64,000 nucleotides of DNA from Pestalotiopsis fici W106-1 (GCF_000516985.1 NW_006917103.1:868001-932000), one strand, 5' to 3'; shown: positions 11,547-23,844, counted from the stretch's first letter. Translations and numbers: made by a program. The notes: generated by a model from the sequence alone, not told the origin.

Positions 11547-12473
11547 ATGGAAACAATAGCAGCAGCAGAAAAATTAAGCCTAAAGTCCACCATTGCCCTG
11601 CGCGACTCGGACGCCAAGCTGCCCGTCCTCGGCTTTGGGGTCTACCAGATCGATCCCCCCGACACGACGGCGGCGTGTCTGCAGGCGCTGGAGGCGGGCT
11701 ACCGCCACATTGACACGGCGCAACTGTACCAAAACGAGGCCGAGGTGGGCGAGGCGCTGCGGACGTGCGGCTTGCCGCGCGAGGATATCTTTGTCACGAC
11801 CAAGATTCGCTACCCTCGTCTCGGCAAGGGCAAGACGTACCTGCGCGCGCTGCAGAGCATCGAGAAAATCGATGCGCGCGGGGACGGAGAGGAGGAGCAG
11901 GGCTATGTGGATTTGTTCCTCATTCACACGCCCTATGGCATTAGTGCCAAGGATCGCAAGGAAATGTGGTTGGCGCTGGAGAAGCTTCACGACGAGGGTC
12001 GGGCTCGGGCCATTGGCGTGAGCAATTTTGCGCCCGAGCATCTCGAGGAGATGAGGTCGTATGCGTCCGTGTGGCCTCCGGCTGTCAATCAGATCCTGGT
12101 AGTTCTTTTGGGTTCTTTCTACTTTACGCGATTGAGGCTGGAATGCTTATTCTTATCTTAGCTTCATCCCTGGACTCAGCAACGAAAGACGGTTGACTAC
12201 TGCAATGAGCATGGCATCGTGCTCGAGGCCCATACGCCGTTGGCTAGAGGCGCGAGATGGAATGATCCCGTCGTTGCTGAAATCGCAGAGAAACTCGACA
12301 AGTCGCCAGCACAAGTCTTGATCCGGTATTGCTTGCAAAAGGGGTGGGTTCCGTTACCCAGGAGCGAGAAGGAGGAGCGCGTCAAGGAGAATGCCGACGT
12401 TTTTGACTTTGAAATATCAGAAACTGATATGCAAGCTCTCGATGCATTGGATGGCCAGAAAGAGCCCAATTGA
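11547..12473 (+). CDS. Aldo-keto reductase
   Basis: Exons 11547-12098 and 12162-12473 (287 aa), phase 0 intron GTAGTT...CTTAG. The AKR barrel signatures are present: 'GYRHIDTAQLYQNEAEVG' (catalytic Asp and Tyr), 'VTTKIRYP' (Lys), 'VDLFLIHTP' (His), 'IGVSNFAPEHLEEM', and the NADPH-binding 'LPRSEKEERVKENADVF', where the usual IPKS is LPRS. It reduces carbonyls with NADPH; substrate cannot be told. An ATG at 11512 runs into a stop after 15 codons, so 11547 is the start. Exon 1 is strikingly GC-rich relative to its AT-rich flanks. Confidence 0.93.
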
Positions 12474-12830
12474 GCAGAATGACTTCAGCCTGACAGCGTG
12501 TTTTCATTCAGTATAGGCGACCTTTTACTGTCCATCTTGTATGGGTGCCCGACAACACGTCGATCTTGTAGTCCTGACGATGGGAAAGTCTTCCTTTGGC
12601 CTCGAACGATCGATTTTCAAAATTTGGCTGAACATTCTGTGGAATCGACGCGAATATTTTTGATGAGGGCTGCAATACGCCGCATTGCACCAAACGGCCA
12701 ACAAAAATGGAGTTGAGCAGGATGAGGAGGAGGGAAGTCCTGATTTCATTTTTACTGCTAAGAGTGCCCACATATACAAACTATATACTAGAATTATATT
12801 TCACTGCATTTTCAACACAAACAAAGGGCA

Positions 12831-12853
12831 TCTTCTTCTTCTTCTTCTTCTTC
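12831..12853. repeat. (TCT)n microsatellite
   Basis: Twenty-three bases of uninterrupted TCT repeat. Confidence 0.95.
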
Positions 12854-13742
12854 ATGGCATCCACGAGCAAGCTGGGAGATGCGTTGTCTCTAACGTCCAC
12901 ACAGAGATGAGGGGCTGTGCAGAAACAGCTGCTGCGGGTATGGCCAGGATCACCGCCACGTACCTCAACCAATGACAACCCCAAATTGGAAGCACAAGGT
13001 CGTCTCTATTGTGGGGGGCCGCTCATCGTACATGAAAATGACGTGGTTCTACAAAACACCATGGTTATGGCCGTGGCCAGGCCAGTTGCATTGGTGACTC
13101 CAAGTCTTGGATGTTTCAATGATTCGACAATGGGCAAAAGTTGGCTGGGATCGTTGCTCTAGTGGAAAGCTCCAGACTGGTTAGGTTGGTCAGATGAATC
13201 AAGTCGCTTGCACAAGACAGGTGCAACATGCATCTTGTGAAAACTGCTGATCAACCCATTCGCGTGTGCTTTGTGGCTCTCATCTGTCTGACCGATTGGA
13301 TGATAAAGGCTTTCTGAGCTTCATGACTGGTGTCAGGCCCTTGCCTTTAGCATTACTCCACCAACGGTCAAGACGGCGATGACAGAGGATAGGTCGCCGC
13401 AGGATCGGTGGCTTCAATCCTCAACCGAGCTCTGCAGCTCTCTATACTGAGAACACCGAGGTATATTTTCAGTTTACCTGATTACCAGAAAGTCCAAGAT
13501 CGTGATTTGCTTGACGCGGTCTCGAATAGCTGCCACACCAGGTGTGGTCCTCGACTGTGACTGGTGCGAATTATCAAGCAAAGGAATCTGCGCGATTCGT
13601 ATGTGGTTTCAGCTGGATTATCCATAAGCCGAGCACAAAATGCTGTTTCAATCAACCGCAGCAGAGAGATAACCAGAGTGTAAGCGCTCGGTATCGCACT
13701 GGATGCGGATAGCCTGGCAGAAGAATGCCAGGCTCTGCCAGA

Positions 13743-13749
13743 TATATAG
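13743..13749 (+). promoter_or_regulatory. Possible TATA box of the repeat-peptide gene
   Basis: TATATAG about 119 bp before the ATG at 13868. A motif match only. Confidence 0.35.
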
Positions 13750-13867
13750 AGTGCCCAAAGGTCATCACCTCGTGGAAACAACAAGATGGAGCCCAAAGCC
13801 CCTTCCGGTTGCACCTGTCCTTGTACCAAATCAGTTCGCTATACTCTGTGATCCATACAACAAAGCA

Positions 13868-14236
13868 ATGCATCGTTCGGGTCTCATCTCTTTTTTGGCA
13901 TTCATTGCCACTGCTGCCACGGGTGTCTGGGCAGCTCCAGCCGCTGAACCCGAGCCAATCTTGAATGTGAGGGAGGCAGAAAGAGATCCTCGCACCGTCC
14001 ATCTTGAATCCTCCGCCACGGGTTTCAAGCGCTCAGAACCAACCCTAGTCGTGGGGGAGGTTGAGATCGACCCTCGTACCGTTCATTTGGAGTCCTCGGC
14101 GACAGGCTTCAAGCGTTCAGAGGCAACACTGGGTGTCCGAGAAGAGAAGATTGATCCTCGTGTTGTTCATACTGAGTCTTCGGCCACGGGATTCAAACGC
14201 TCGGAGCCAACATTGGTAGTGCGGGAGGAGGAATAG
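13868..14236 (+). CDS. Secreted Kex2-processed repeat protein; candidate peptide/RiPP precursor
   Basis: 122 aa, single exon. The signal peptide 'MHRSGLISFLAFIATAATGV' is followed by a short pro-region rich in Ala, Pro and Glu, then three 28-residue repeats (starting at 13985, 14069 and 14153). Each contains 'ESSATGFKRSE' with a Lys-Arg dibasic site, the cleavage signature of Kex2/KexB in the Golgi. Between sites lie peptides of about 26 residues starting SEPTLVV or SEATLGV and ending SSATGF; acidic REAE/REEE runs resemble Ste13-type spacers. The layout (signal peptide, tandem repeats, KR at a fixed place, no cysteine) is that of fungal Kex2-processed repeat proteins, which include pheromone, dikaritin and epichloecyclin precursors. 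There is no Tyr in the repeats, unlike ustiloxin-type cores, and no UstYa-like (DUF3328) gene in the window. The peptide product is unknown. Confidence 0.8.
   Translation: MHRSGLISFLAFIATAATGVWAAPAAEPEPILNVREAERDPRTVHLESSATGFKRSEPTLVVGEVEIDPRTVHLESSATGFKRSEATLGVREEKIDPRVVHTESSATGFKRSEPTLVVREEE
13985..14233 (+). repeat. Three tandem 84-bp coding repeats
   Basis: Units 13985-14068, 14069-14152 and 14153-14233 (the last slightly shorter). They encode DPRTVHLE / DPRTVHLE / DPRVVHTE at the start and an identical SSATGFKRSE core. Synonymous differences between units show they are not a very recent duplication. Confidence 0.9.
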
Positions 14237-17200
14237 TCCAACAAGAGAGATTAGTAGCTGGGCGGCGGGATCGTTCTGTACGCACTGCCATTCTTGAGGA
14301 TGTCGGTCAGATGCTGGTATGCAGGCTTGCAGATCAGTATGCTGTTTTATGCTGAAGCTGGATAAATTCGAGGCAATATTGCTTGTACAATTGCACTGAG
14401 TCAGCCAACGGCAGGGATCGAATGGTCGTCTCGTCAGCAGAGAATCGAGTCGGTAGTTGTCATGTTGCCGCGTTTTGTACACGTATTTATGTACCGAACC
14501 CAAGTCCCTTTGCATCAAATGTCTTGGAGGAGATTGTCGTCAGCCACCCGCTGAACTATGAACTGAATTCAACCCTGCAGCTGTCACCATTTAGTTAAGA
14601 AATTAGTGCAAACCACAATCTTATAAGACGATTTTCCCGAGAGACACGTCTCGCAAACCAATCCTTTGACGAGAGATGAATAAAACGTGCCGGGCCTTTT
14701 TGACATTGTTGAGAAGTGACATTCCTCGATTGTTTTGACTGAACAGGGAGGTGGCAACTTGGTTTCTAATAGCGGCCATTGTGTCGTAAGATGAATCTGC
14801 AATAGGACGAAAAAAGCAAAGGCAAGTGGAGGCTCGGAGGGCGGGAGGACGGGAGCCATGTCGGTTTTGTGGGGTCAACCGCCTGCAAATCCGGGGGGTT
14901 CTGGGGTAAGGGAAAAGAGGGTTCAGGCCACTCAGTGGTTTCGACGAAGGATACAGCGGGGGATTCCCAGACCTGGCCAGGTTTCGATGAGAGAGAACAC
15001 AGGCAAAAGGGGCTTCTTGCAAGGCAGAAGATGTAGATATAATGTACGTGTATGCAGTTGCAAATGCGAGGTGCAGGCACACACGCACGCACGCACACAC
15101 AAGAGTAGGTCGTACGCGAATCACCTGATGCTCATTTCAACCTGCGTATGAGAGTGAGGGGAAAGCGGCCACTGTTCCCGGCTTGGATGCGACGCAACTC
15201 CAAGCCCCAACGCAATGCAATCCCAACCTTGTTCAAGGAGGGAGAAACAGCAGCAACAGTAGCAGCCATCAAGAGGCAACGAGCCGAAACAGGATTGGTT
15301 GTACAGAGGGGGGTGTTGAAGAGAAGGGCAAATAAGTGAGTGAAAGCGTCCACACACAAAACCTATTACTCCAACTCATCCGCCCGCCTTCCTCTCTTTT
15401 CGAATCCCTCTCTCCCTGGGTTCCTCTTTCCCTCCATCACCTTACTAAAATGCCAGCCAGGTATATGGGCACTGCCCACAAACCAAAACTTCCCCCAAAA
15501 GTCCCCAAGTTCCCCCGGCCTTATTTTGACTTCAACTCACCTCCACACTCTAATTCTCTTTTACTTCTCCCCTCGTGTCCCAATTGCCAAGTCTGACGAG
15601 AGATGCCATCACCAACGCCGCCACGACAAGAGACCAGTAAACTCTCTAATTGCCGAACCGATGAGAAGCTGAGCACGGAACTGGATGCCGACAACCTACC
15701 ATAGGTCGTCCACAGCACACCACGATCGCGGCCATGACTCGTAACCTTGAGCAACATGGTAGAGAACCGAACGCATGCGTGTGCTACTATGCCATCGTCG
15801 TCCCAACTGTCAGCCACACTGCCAGCATGATTGCAGACATCCCCAGACGTCGCCAATATAGCTGGTACTCGGATAATACCGCCGAGGCATGCGATAATGA
15901 TAGTCCCCGCTCCCTCTGGCTCATGCGGCACAGTTCAGCTGCCAGGCGTCGACACTTGTTAACAAAAAGTGTATACTCGGACGTATACTCGCATGGGATA
16001 CCAGAGTCAACAGATATTAATAAGCCATTGCTCGGGCAGTAACACGAAGACCAACACGGCCATATCGTTCTACAGAACGTCTGTCAAAGACACGAATGTC
16101 TACCAGAGGATATCTTGCAACGGGGCATGGAATTGCCAACCACTTGGATTTTTGTGCGGTTCATATCGAACGGACAGTACGAGATCTTCTGCCTGCAGGT
16201 GAACAATCGAGGCTGGCTGACCCAGTGATTTTATCAATGGGAACATGGCACTGGACCATGTGTTTGTGTACTCGTCCATGTCTTTGGCACCAACTGGAAT
16301 TACTTCGATCGACAATGCCACAGTGTCCTCATATTGCCTGGCGGGCGACACCTTTGGAAAAGAAGTGAACGATGCATGACCATGGTCTCTCTCTCTGGTG
16401 AGTGCGGCTCAACTTTAGTTGCGAGAGGTTTGGGTCGAACAATGTGGTCGGCAACCTCACCTCGTGGCCTCGAGCTAGGTCCGACGAAGTCGGGATAAGG
16501 AATCCAACAAGGCCTGAAGAAGATCTGGGGAAGGCCTGGGTCAAATACTATCTTTGCCGTGGATCTCGTTCTTCCAGCTAAGACAACACCATTGCCAAGA
16601 ACAGTTAGGTATCTGGGGCTTTATCTCTTCCAAGGCCCATCTTTCTTTTTCAGGTTTAGCAACTTTGCTTCCTCAACACCATGGAATTCTCCACGAGCTT
16701 CCAAGCGGGCTCTGTGATTGGAAAAACAGACAAGACGATGGGGTCAAAACAAGACAAGTGGGGGTTGAGCACTTGGGTGTGCTCGAGTGGGCACTGTGAG
16801 CGGGATTGCGGACAACACTGGGCAGTGGCCGAGGGTATTGGACAGAAGTGGGTCCAAGCAGAAAAAAAGCCCTCATTCAGCCTCTTGCTGGTGGCCTTGC
16901 AGCCCGAGATCGTGAAGTCGCGAGAGATAGCTCAGCCGACAGGGACTGGCGAGCACTGGCCAAGTTGGTTGATCGATGCGTATCAGCTCGGTTGACCCAA
17001 TTGAAAGTCAATTGGGATACAGCGGTTCTGAGCAGTCGGATGAAGTCATCAGGCACAGGTCAACAATCTTGAAGTGGAGATGTTCTGATGTAAACAAAGG
17101 GAAATGCTCATCCATTGGTCTCCGAATCCAGAAAGACGAATCTGGGAAGATGATGGTGTATATTTTACAGGTCCCGAAAGACTTTTTGACAGGTGTCCAC

Positions 17201-17416
17201 CTCCGGTACTTGTCTACAAAGATCCATTGCTATGCAAGCCTTCCATCTAAAGCCCCTGCGTCCCCAATCTATGCCTCTATCGTCTATGCTGGATTCCCAA
17301 TTGAACACAGGACGAACCATGGCAGGATGAAGCCACGATCCATCGCGACTCGGTCGCGTTTCACACAGTCGAGAGCGTTGTGTGAGCCCAGCCTCCGCAA
17401 TGTGGGAGTAAACCAT
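14237..17416. other. Gene-poor stretch, 3.2 kb
   Basis: No recognisable gene. The longest frame (minus 14621-15124) has no domain and biased composition. A CA/CG dinucleotide-rich tract (CACACACGCACG type) lies around 15076-15102. Confidence 0.5.
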
Positions 17417-18056
17417 TTAGGTCTGTGTTTCATTGAGTTAGATTTCAGTCCTTTCATCAGGTGAGGTATTTTTATTTTCCGGGAATGACGTACGAACTTG
17501 GCCATGAGGGCAACCATGAGGTCGAAAAGACCAATGGCCTCGACGAAAGCGAAACCCAGAATGGCGTAGGAGAACAGCTGGCCACGGAGAGCAGGGTTGC
17601 GGGCAACACTGGTCAGGAGGGCAGAGAAGACGAGACCGATACCGATACCGGCACCAGTCAGACCGATGGCGGCGGAACCCATACCCAAGTTCTTGGAGAC
17701 CTCGACCATAGCCTGAGCGATCTCAGAGGAGTAGGCACGCTTCTGGAAAGCCTGGCGGGTGGTGGCGTTGACGATCTGGGAAGCCTGCTGGCGCTTGACG
17801 GTCTGGAAAGCGTTGCCTGTGAAGGGATTCGATTAGCCATTGTCGGAGGCCATTGAGATGAATTGAGTTCTCGATGGAGGCCATTGAGCTCGATGGAAAG
17901 TAAAAAAAAGTTTTTTATCGCTCGTTGAGCAAGTTTTCACGTACTGGTGATGCTGCGCTTGGCGGCAGCGGTGGCCTGGACGCGCATGGCAGGGCGGGCA
18001 GCCTTGGTGGCCATGGACGAAGCCAGGCGGGAAGCAGCAACACGGACGGCGGCCAT
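17417..18056 (-). CDS. ATP9: Mitochondrial ATP synthase subunit 9 (c-ring), nuclear-encoded
   Basis: Joins: 18056-17945, 17816-17494, 17422-17417 (146 aa, about the length of the Neurospora protein). The Arg/Ala-rich N-terminus is a mitochondrial presequence. The mature part has the two-helix hairpin '[18 protein letters not shown]' and '[18 protein letters not shown]', with the proton-carrying Glu in FVEAIG and the RNP loop ('[12 protein letters not shown]'). It forms the rotating c-ring of F1Fo ATP synthase in the inner membrane. Intron 1 uses GTACGT (A/GC gives Ser). The last exon is only six bases, ACC TAA, giving the conserved C-terminus AKFT; it is preceded by a CTAAC branch site and CACAG. 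Without that splice the frame would continue into intron sequence. Confidence 0.97.
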
Positions 18057-21000
18057 TGTGATGGTTGTGGATGGTTTGAGGGGAGAGGTGTGGATGGAAA
18101 GTTGCGGTGGCTTTGAGATTGATGGATGGGAAGGAGCAGAAGCTGTGTGATCTGGGGAAAAGAGCTTGGAAAGTTGGGAAGGGAGAGCTCGGAAAAACGA
18201 AGGGACAGGTGGACACGAAAGACAGCCGGTCTGGAGTGCGGTGCAACCGATTGCAGCTGGAAAGACGGACAATCGAAGGCTGATCGACCAAGAAGATGAA
18301 AGACAAACGACGGCGTTGACTACTGTGTGGATCAAGAAAAGACCAAAGCTCGTGAGAAAATTTGCTGGAGCTACCCAAAAGAGACAAGGGCGCCCGGATA
18401 TTTTGGTGGTTGCGCAAGGCGACAGGGTGGCTCGGGTCATTTCGGGTGGGCCTCGACTGTCACTGTGCTGCTCAACTGCTCACCATTCATGACCCCGTTT
18501 TCGATTTTCAACGGCGGCAGCAAGTCTGAGGCCTTTTTTCCTTTGTTTCTTGTTCTTGCTTCTCTCACTGATCAAAAGGTGTGGCACACTACGTGATTCA
18601 TGACTATCGGTAACGGACTCTTGAGCCTACGCAATGGAGAAACTATGCAACCATCCAATACAGCCGCTCAAGTTGTACGGGATTGGGCCTTTGGGGACAA
18701 TTGAGTTTACAAAGCTCATGGGCGACATGAATCAGAAACGGAACAAGAATAGACAAAAAGGTAATAGTCACCTCCACTGCAAAAGGTCCCCACTTGGCGG
18801 CTGGTTCGATAGTAGGTTGCGTCGTTTGCTATGGTGACTGGCCACTGGCCAAGCCGGTTTGGATGGGAATGGGGGGTGGAAACGGAGGGAAGTTACGGTG
18901 ATGACTAGAGAATTGCAACAAACGATGAGAATGGCTGTTGGTCCATTTGACAAGAACGCGGTCAACTTGGTCCTGCTACCACTCCAGCATTCAATTGGCA
19001 TAACCAGAGAAGTCAATCTTGCTGATTCTATCCTGTGCCGTGTGTCAGCTTACTTGTGAATGACAGGATCTGAGAAGATGTGAGGGAAACTTTCACTCGG
19101 GCCCTGATAAGCTCCAGCATACAACGGCAAATATGACAGGGCTCTTGCAAGCAATAGACAAGGCTTGCTACCAAGGCTGGTCTGGCATTCAGATGTCCAC
19201 TGATTAATGTTGTTGCCATTTTAAACGTAAAACTCTGCTAGCAGCAGGGGGTCTTGGGAATATCCCGCACTGTGGAACGCACGGGGCAGTATAGACAAAA
19301 GAAACATGGACTTCTTCCAGCCAAGATACACCTACCTTAGTAGCACCACTGCAACAGACGTGTATGTGAGACGCGGTGCGAGAGATTTAAAATAGGGGAT
19401 TTCAATCCCAATGTTTCTCGACGACATTTTCCCCCCCAAGAAAACCAAAAACCCAAAAGCTGAGGAAATGAAAGCGGGTCGGATCTAGAAAACTTTTCGG
19501 CCAATGGCACGTCATCGCTAATGCCGGCAGGTCGGGATCCCATTTAGAGTCTTGGGGAGCCTCAAAAGGAAGCGCACCCAAAAATTGCATTTGGCCACGG
19601 GCTGCAGAGAGCAAGCCAAGCAAGCAGCACATGCTGTGTAACCCGACACTGGAAAAAATGCACACACTTTGCGCATCCGCATCCTGCTACTGGTAACAAC
19701 AAGCTTTTGGCGAGCTGTCATATTGCACCTTGCCTCTCTCGAATGGAATCCCGACCCGTCTCCTATTTCTCGAACATGTCTGCGTCTACTCCAAATTTCA
19801 CGCGCGAATACTGCCCCCGATGTCGCCGAGCTTCTATCGAATCACGAACACACAATATTGTACTGGCACATCAGGCTACTTGGGTTTTGGGATACCATTC
19901 AAAATGGACTCGGCCGCCCACTGAACTCGGCCAGAGATGCTATTGCTTCTATTTGGCCTTTTGCCGCAAACCTGCGCAATTCAGCTGATTTGCCCGCTCT
20001 GTTGGCGTTTCTGATCATTTACCGGCGCAGATGATGTCTGTCCTTGGCTCGATTCCTTCCTGTTTATTCCGTTTTTGCACCAGGGGAAAAGAAGATTACC
20101 AAATCCTGCAGCAAGTCAACCCAAAGGGCAGGAAATTCAGTCCTTGCCTCTCTCGGACCCGATATAAATCGCCGCATATTTTCCTATTGCAGTCCTGGAG
20201 ACGACGATTCGAATACTCTCTACATCCATTCTGGTGCCGCTGCAGAGGAAACGTGCCTATTCATGTGCATTTCAAGCAACATGCTCGCCTGTTGAGAGTT
20301 GCTGCCATGCTGTCATGTGTGTGCTGTGCTGTGCTGTACTGTACTGGCCCGGTCACGCCAATGCCATGCCATGCAATGCAACCTTGAGAATTTTTTTCTT
20401 TTACCACTCTTGTCGGTTGTCGTCACGTCAGCAGCTAGCTATCCTTGCAGCAATGACAAGGGGCCAATCCATCTGTGGCAGCAGAATGCTTGCAGCTGTG
20501 AGTACACGGTGGTAGGTCATTTCGACTGGACGCGTTTTTGCACGACGCGCTACAATACTCGATGGACGACACTTGTTCCTCGAGATTAGTTCCACGTCGA
20601 TATTTGAAGCTTTTGCGCATTCTGCGGTGAAGCAATCCGACCGACTCAGCACTTTCTAATCAAGATCATACACATGCAATCGTACCCGGATGACTTTCTG
20701 GTAAATTCTGCTCACTGCCCTAGGATGACACGATCACGAATTGCCCCCGAGTATCTGAACCGCAATCCGACCCCGAACCACGAGCACGCCGAGGCAAGCC
20801 TGCCTGTCCCATCCAGTGGTCAAGTGACTTCGAAAACGATACAATGCTCGAGACAAACCTCTCAAATATACCAACACATGAGTGCTGCTCTCCTTACACA
20901 CATGTCCGGGTGCAAGAATTTCGCGATGGTGCTACTGTCATCGCATGCAAGTTGGCAAGGCTAGTACGTCAGTCCACTGTGTGCATGGAATGCGCATCTC

Positions 21001-21512
21001 TGCATGACTATTATAGCGATTGCTCTTTCAAGAGAAATGGAGTCTTTCAAACCCCGGGATCCTGCTCCCGTGTCTGAGACCACGAGTGTCCCATGGCCCG
21101 GTTGGATCTCGGACAAAGTATGTCACAGCCATATGGGCGCAGAATATCCATAAACAGAAGCTTTGGAAGGACATTCCAAGCTAGACTTGGCTACGACAAT
21201 AACACATGTCTGGCCCTCGCAAGGGGAGTGAACCACTCACACCATGACCAGACTGGTTACATAATAAGTCACCAGTGTCTATCCTTCATGTGATACTAGG
21301 CTAGTAAGTAGCTGGATTTTTGTAGTATGGAACCAGACAAACCAATATAACAGCAATCAATAAAAGATAAAAAACACCTTAAGAAATAAACCAAGACAAT
21401 GTGATTGGATGCAAAGGAATAAAAGAAAACATGACTTGCAATTACTGTGCTGGTGACTGACCATTATCTTCAGTCACGGAGGTGGGACTCAAAAAAGAGA
21501 GTAAAAAGAAAT
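18057..21512. other. Gene-poor stretch, 3.5 kb
   Basis: Starts with the ATP9 promoter. No gene recognised; open frames are short and unconserved. Simple TGTGC/TGTAC repeats lie near 20319-20345. Confidence 0.5.
21503..21507 (-). terminator. Pol III terminator of tRNA-Ile
   Basis: TTTTT on the minus strand, a few bases after the tRNA 3' end. Confidence 0.7.
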
Positions 21513-21612
21513 TGCTCAGCCACAGGATTGAACTGAGGACCTTCGCATAACTTGATATTCTTTTTGTAGGAGAATATTAGTACGACGCTCTAACCAACTG
21601 AGCTAGCCGAGC
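21513..21612 (-). tRNA. tRNA-Ile(AAU) with a 26-nt intron
   Basis: On the minus strand GCTCGGCTAGCTCAGTTGG opens the molecule. The acceptor stem is 7/7 paired (GCTCGGC with GCTGAGC), the D arm is GCTC/GAGC, and the anticodon stem is TCGTA/TGCGA with loop CTAATAA, giving anticodon AAU. The T loop is TTCAATC with one T-T mismatch in the stem, followed by discriminator A. The intron (21549-21574) sits one base 3' of the anticodon, the canonical position for eukaryotic tRNA introns. CCA is not encoded. Confidence 0.93.
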
Positions 21613-22108
21613 AACTGATTCGTTGAAACCGACGGCCTGTCAGTGTACTCGTCACCTTCCCGTCATCGTGTCACGATGGTCGGTGTCGAATTAGAGTCAT
21701 CAGGTTGTGGATCATGGATCGTGTGGATGTAGTTCAATTATTGTACTGTGATAAGATGTTGCTTTTCTCTAGTGGCTTGGTGGTTAATGGAACCAGGCCG
21801 CCAGTCTTTGGTTTGAAGTGCTTCTGGAGAAAAATCTTCTCGTTATTACAAGCAGTGATTCCCGTTGGTTTGCTTCTAGACTGGAACTGCTGATCAAATA
21901 AATGTCTTTGCGAGTATGTACCTAGTGGCCAAAACCTCATGCTCTGTGGTTTTTGCTGCCAAGTATGCAAGAGTAGAGATTTCTTTGCCTGTTTGTACCT
22001 CCAATGTGGCATCTGATATAGCAGCACTCTGTAAGCACCAAGTGCCTCTCACCTCCTTGCATAAGCTCATTCCTTCCTGCGATATAATCGACATCCTAAA
22101 GCTTTGAC
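21613..22108. other. Intergenic, no gene seen
   Basis: Flank between the tRNA and the first 2EXR gene. Confidence 0.6.
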
Positions 22109-23203
22109 CTAGAAATCAAAATTTTGAAAGGTGCCGTTAAGTGTTTCGAAGGCGGCGTATCTGTCGCTTGTGTCCGCTTCCTGAGGATTGCCTCTGCCTT
22201 TGAAGACACGGATTCGATGCGATTCTGATTTTAAAGCCTCGAAGACCCCCTTTCCCTGGGTCAAAATGGTCCGGACCACCCTCGTACCGGGATGATCGAG
22301 CCAGGAATAGGGGCCTCCTAGTCTGATCACATAATCTAGACGAGGAAAACTGTCCTTAATTTCATGGAAGTCATCGTAGATAATGAGGGGGTCGTTCTCG
22401 GGGATTCTGATCGCTGAATATTGAACATTCCATCATTAGCATGGCTTCAAGTTTCAGAGTGAGTATGGCCAGTACAGAGCATGTCCTCCAATGGTAGCCA
22501 GACATGAAGATGAAGAGTTGAGATTTGCAAAGCACGCGGAGTCGCAAAGTAGGTGAGAGATTCAATGAGTCGGATGCACTTACATAGCAGATGACGAAAT
22601 TTCCTTCTATCTCTTCGTGTTAACTCGACTGAACGTTTGAATGAATTCAATTGAGGAATGAGGTCGAAATCGACAAATGTATTGTAGAAGATGATGTCTG
22701 AACTTGGTCGGAGGTAAACACAGCCAATTGGCATATTCATATCGTCTCGATTGCCATTGCGCCCCCTTGCCCATTCAGATTCGCGCAACGAAGCAACTAG
22801 GGGTAGCATGCCAGGTTCCGTAGAGGGTTCCGTACAAGAATAACTACGTCTAACCGGCAGCTGGAGGTTGTAGAACAAGCGCGCCCGCTTTCGGCTCTCG
22901 GCGTTGACTTCCACTGCGCATGTGACTATTAGAAGACTGGATGGAGGGAACGTGTTATATGGTATGCTTACTGAGACTTGATCGGAGCTCGTCATGGGGA
23001 CAAACGCCAATGTCGGATCGGTATAAAAGGAAGCGTGTCTTGGCCTCTTCTCTGAGGGCCGCGTCCCAGATTCTCCGTCGAATTTTGGCCTTGAGTTTGC
23101 CAAATTTGTGGAAGACAACCAACTGTTCCTGTTGGTCGAACGGTGGTTGCGGGATGGACCTAGACATATCGCCGATAGATGCTGATTGCTGCGGACTGTC
23201 CAT
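22109..23203 (-). CDS. 2EXR-domain protein, copy 1
   Basis: Joins: 23203-22972, 22913-22476, 22413-22109 (324 aa). The N-terminal 'LVVFHKFGKLKAKIRRRIWD' fits the 2EXR motif (FxxFxxLPxELRxxIW), common in fungal proteins of unknown function. Mid-protein 'PIGCVYLRPSSDIIFYNTF' is the usual second block of the family. The introns are GTAAGC...GCAG and GTACTG...TTCAG with a GCTAAT branch site; phases 1 and 1 agree. A GTAAGT inside exon 2 (near 22583) could be an alternative donor but is not needed. Its neighbour 23845-24831 is of the same family and orientation. No catalytic residues known. Confidence 0.8.
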
Positions 23204-23844
23204 TGGCAACGTCAACGGAGAGCGTCGTATGTAAGGAAAATCTGCTATCAATGTTGGCCTCGAGAGTTTTATTGCGCCGTTCTGTGGCCTAGAGTGAAGA
23301 GAGATGAGGGGGGGACACTGTTGGAATCGAAGAACAAAGCTTTGAGCTCGGTGGAAAGCTCGATACTTGTGAGAGCAGTCAACGGAAGAAATAAACAAAT
23401 GATGTTGAGTGTCATGGCAGCAGCGACACGTGCTGTAGCCTTTTGCCAAAGGCCAGGGAATTGCTAAAGCCACATGGCAAGGACGAAGCTCCAAATAACC
23501 CAATTAAATAGTTCAAATTTTGCAATCCCTTTTCTTGTGCTATATCTTCATGTGTTGTAATATGTAAACTTTTCGAATTCATTCGTCGTCAGGTGTGTCA
23601 AGGACCTCAAAGTGTTTTCAGCATCATAAAAAAAGAGACACCCGAGAAGCATTCGTAGCACGCAGCGGAATCTGGTCACTGTGCAGAACGGCCAAAAGCC
23701 TTGTAATAGATGGATACCGGTGTGCACCACTTTGTGTCTTATCAATCATACTGACTAGGTGTCTTTGTCAGTCTCATCACCCTAGCGTCAGGAAGATCAT
23801 TATGTCATCCATGATTGGGGGAAATAACATCATGAAGACCCCGG
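23204..23844. other. Spacer between the two 2EXR genes
   Basis: No gene seen; holds the copy 2 terminator and copy 1 promoter. Confidence 0.6.

Larger units (their letters stand above)
12474..13867. other. Intergenic with a CTT microsatellite
   Basis: Contains (TCT)n at 12831-12853 and no convincing gene. The right end is the promoter of the repeat-peptide gene. Confidence 0.6.

Noticed and set aside
13868..14236. Calling the repeat protein a mating pheromone
   Set aside because: No W-C-x-x-P-G-x-x-C-like or short aromatic pheromone core between the Kex2 sites; kept as an orphan precursor.
14621..15124. 167-codon minus-strand open frame
   Set aside because: Biased Cys/Pro/Ser composition from repetitive CA/CG DNA and no recognisable family.
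22540..22590. GTAAGT inside exon 2 of 2EXR copy 1 as a donor
   Set aside because: The downstream GTACTG...TTCAG intron already gives a phase-consistent full-length protein.
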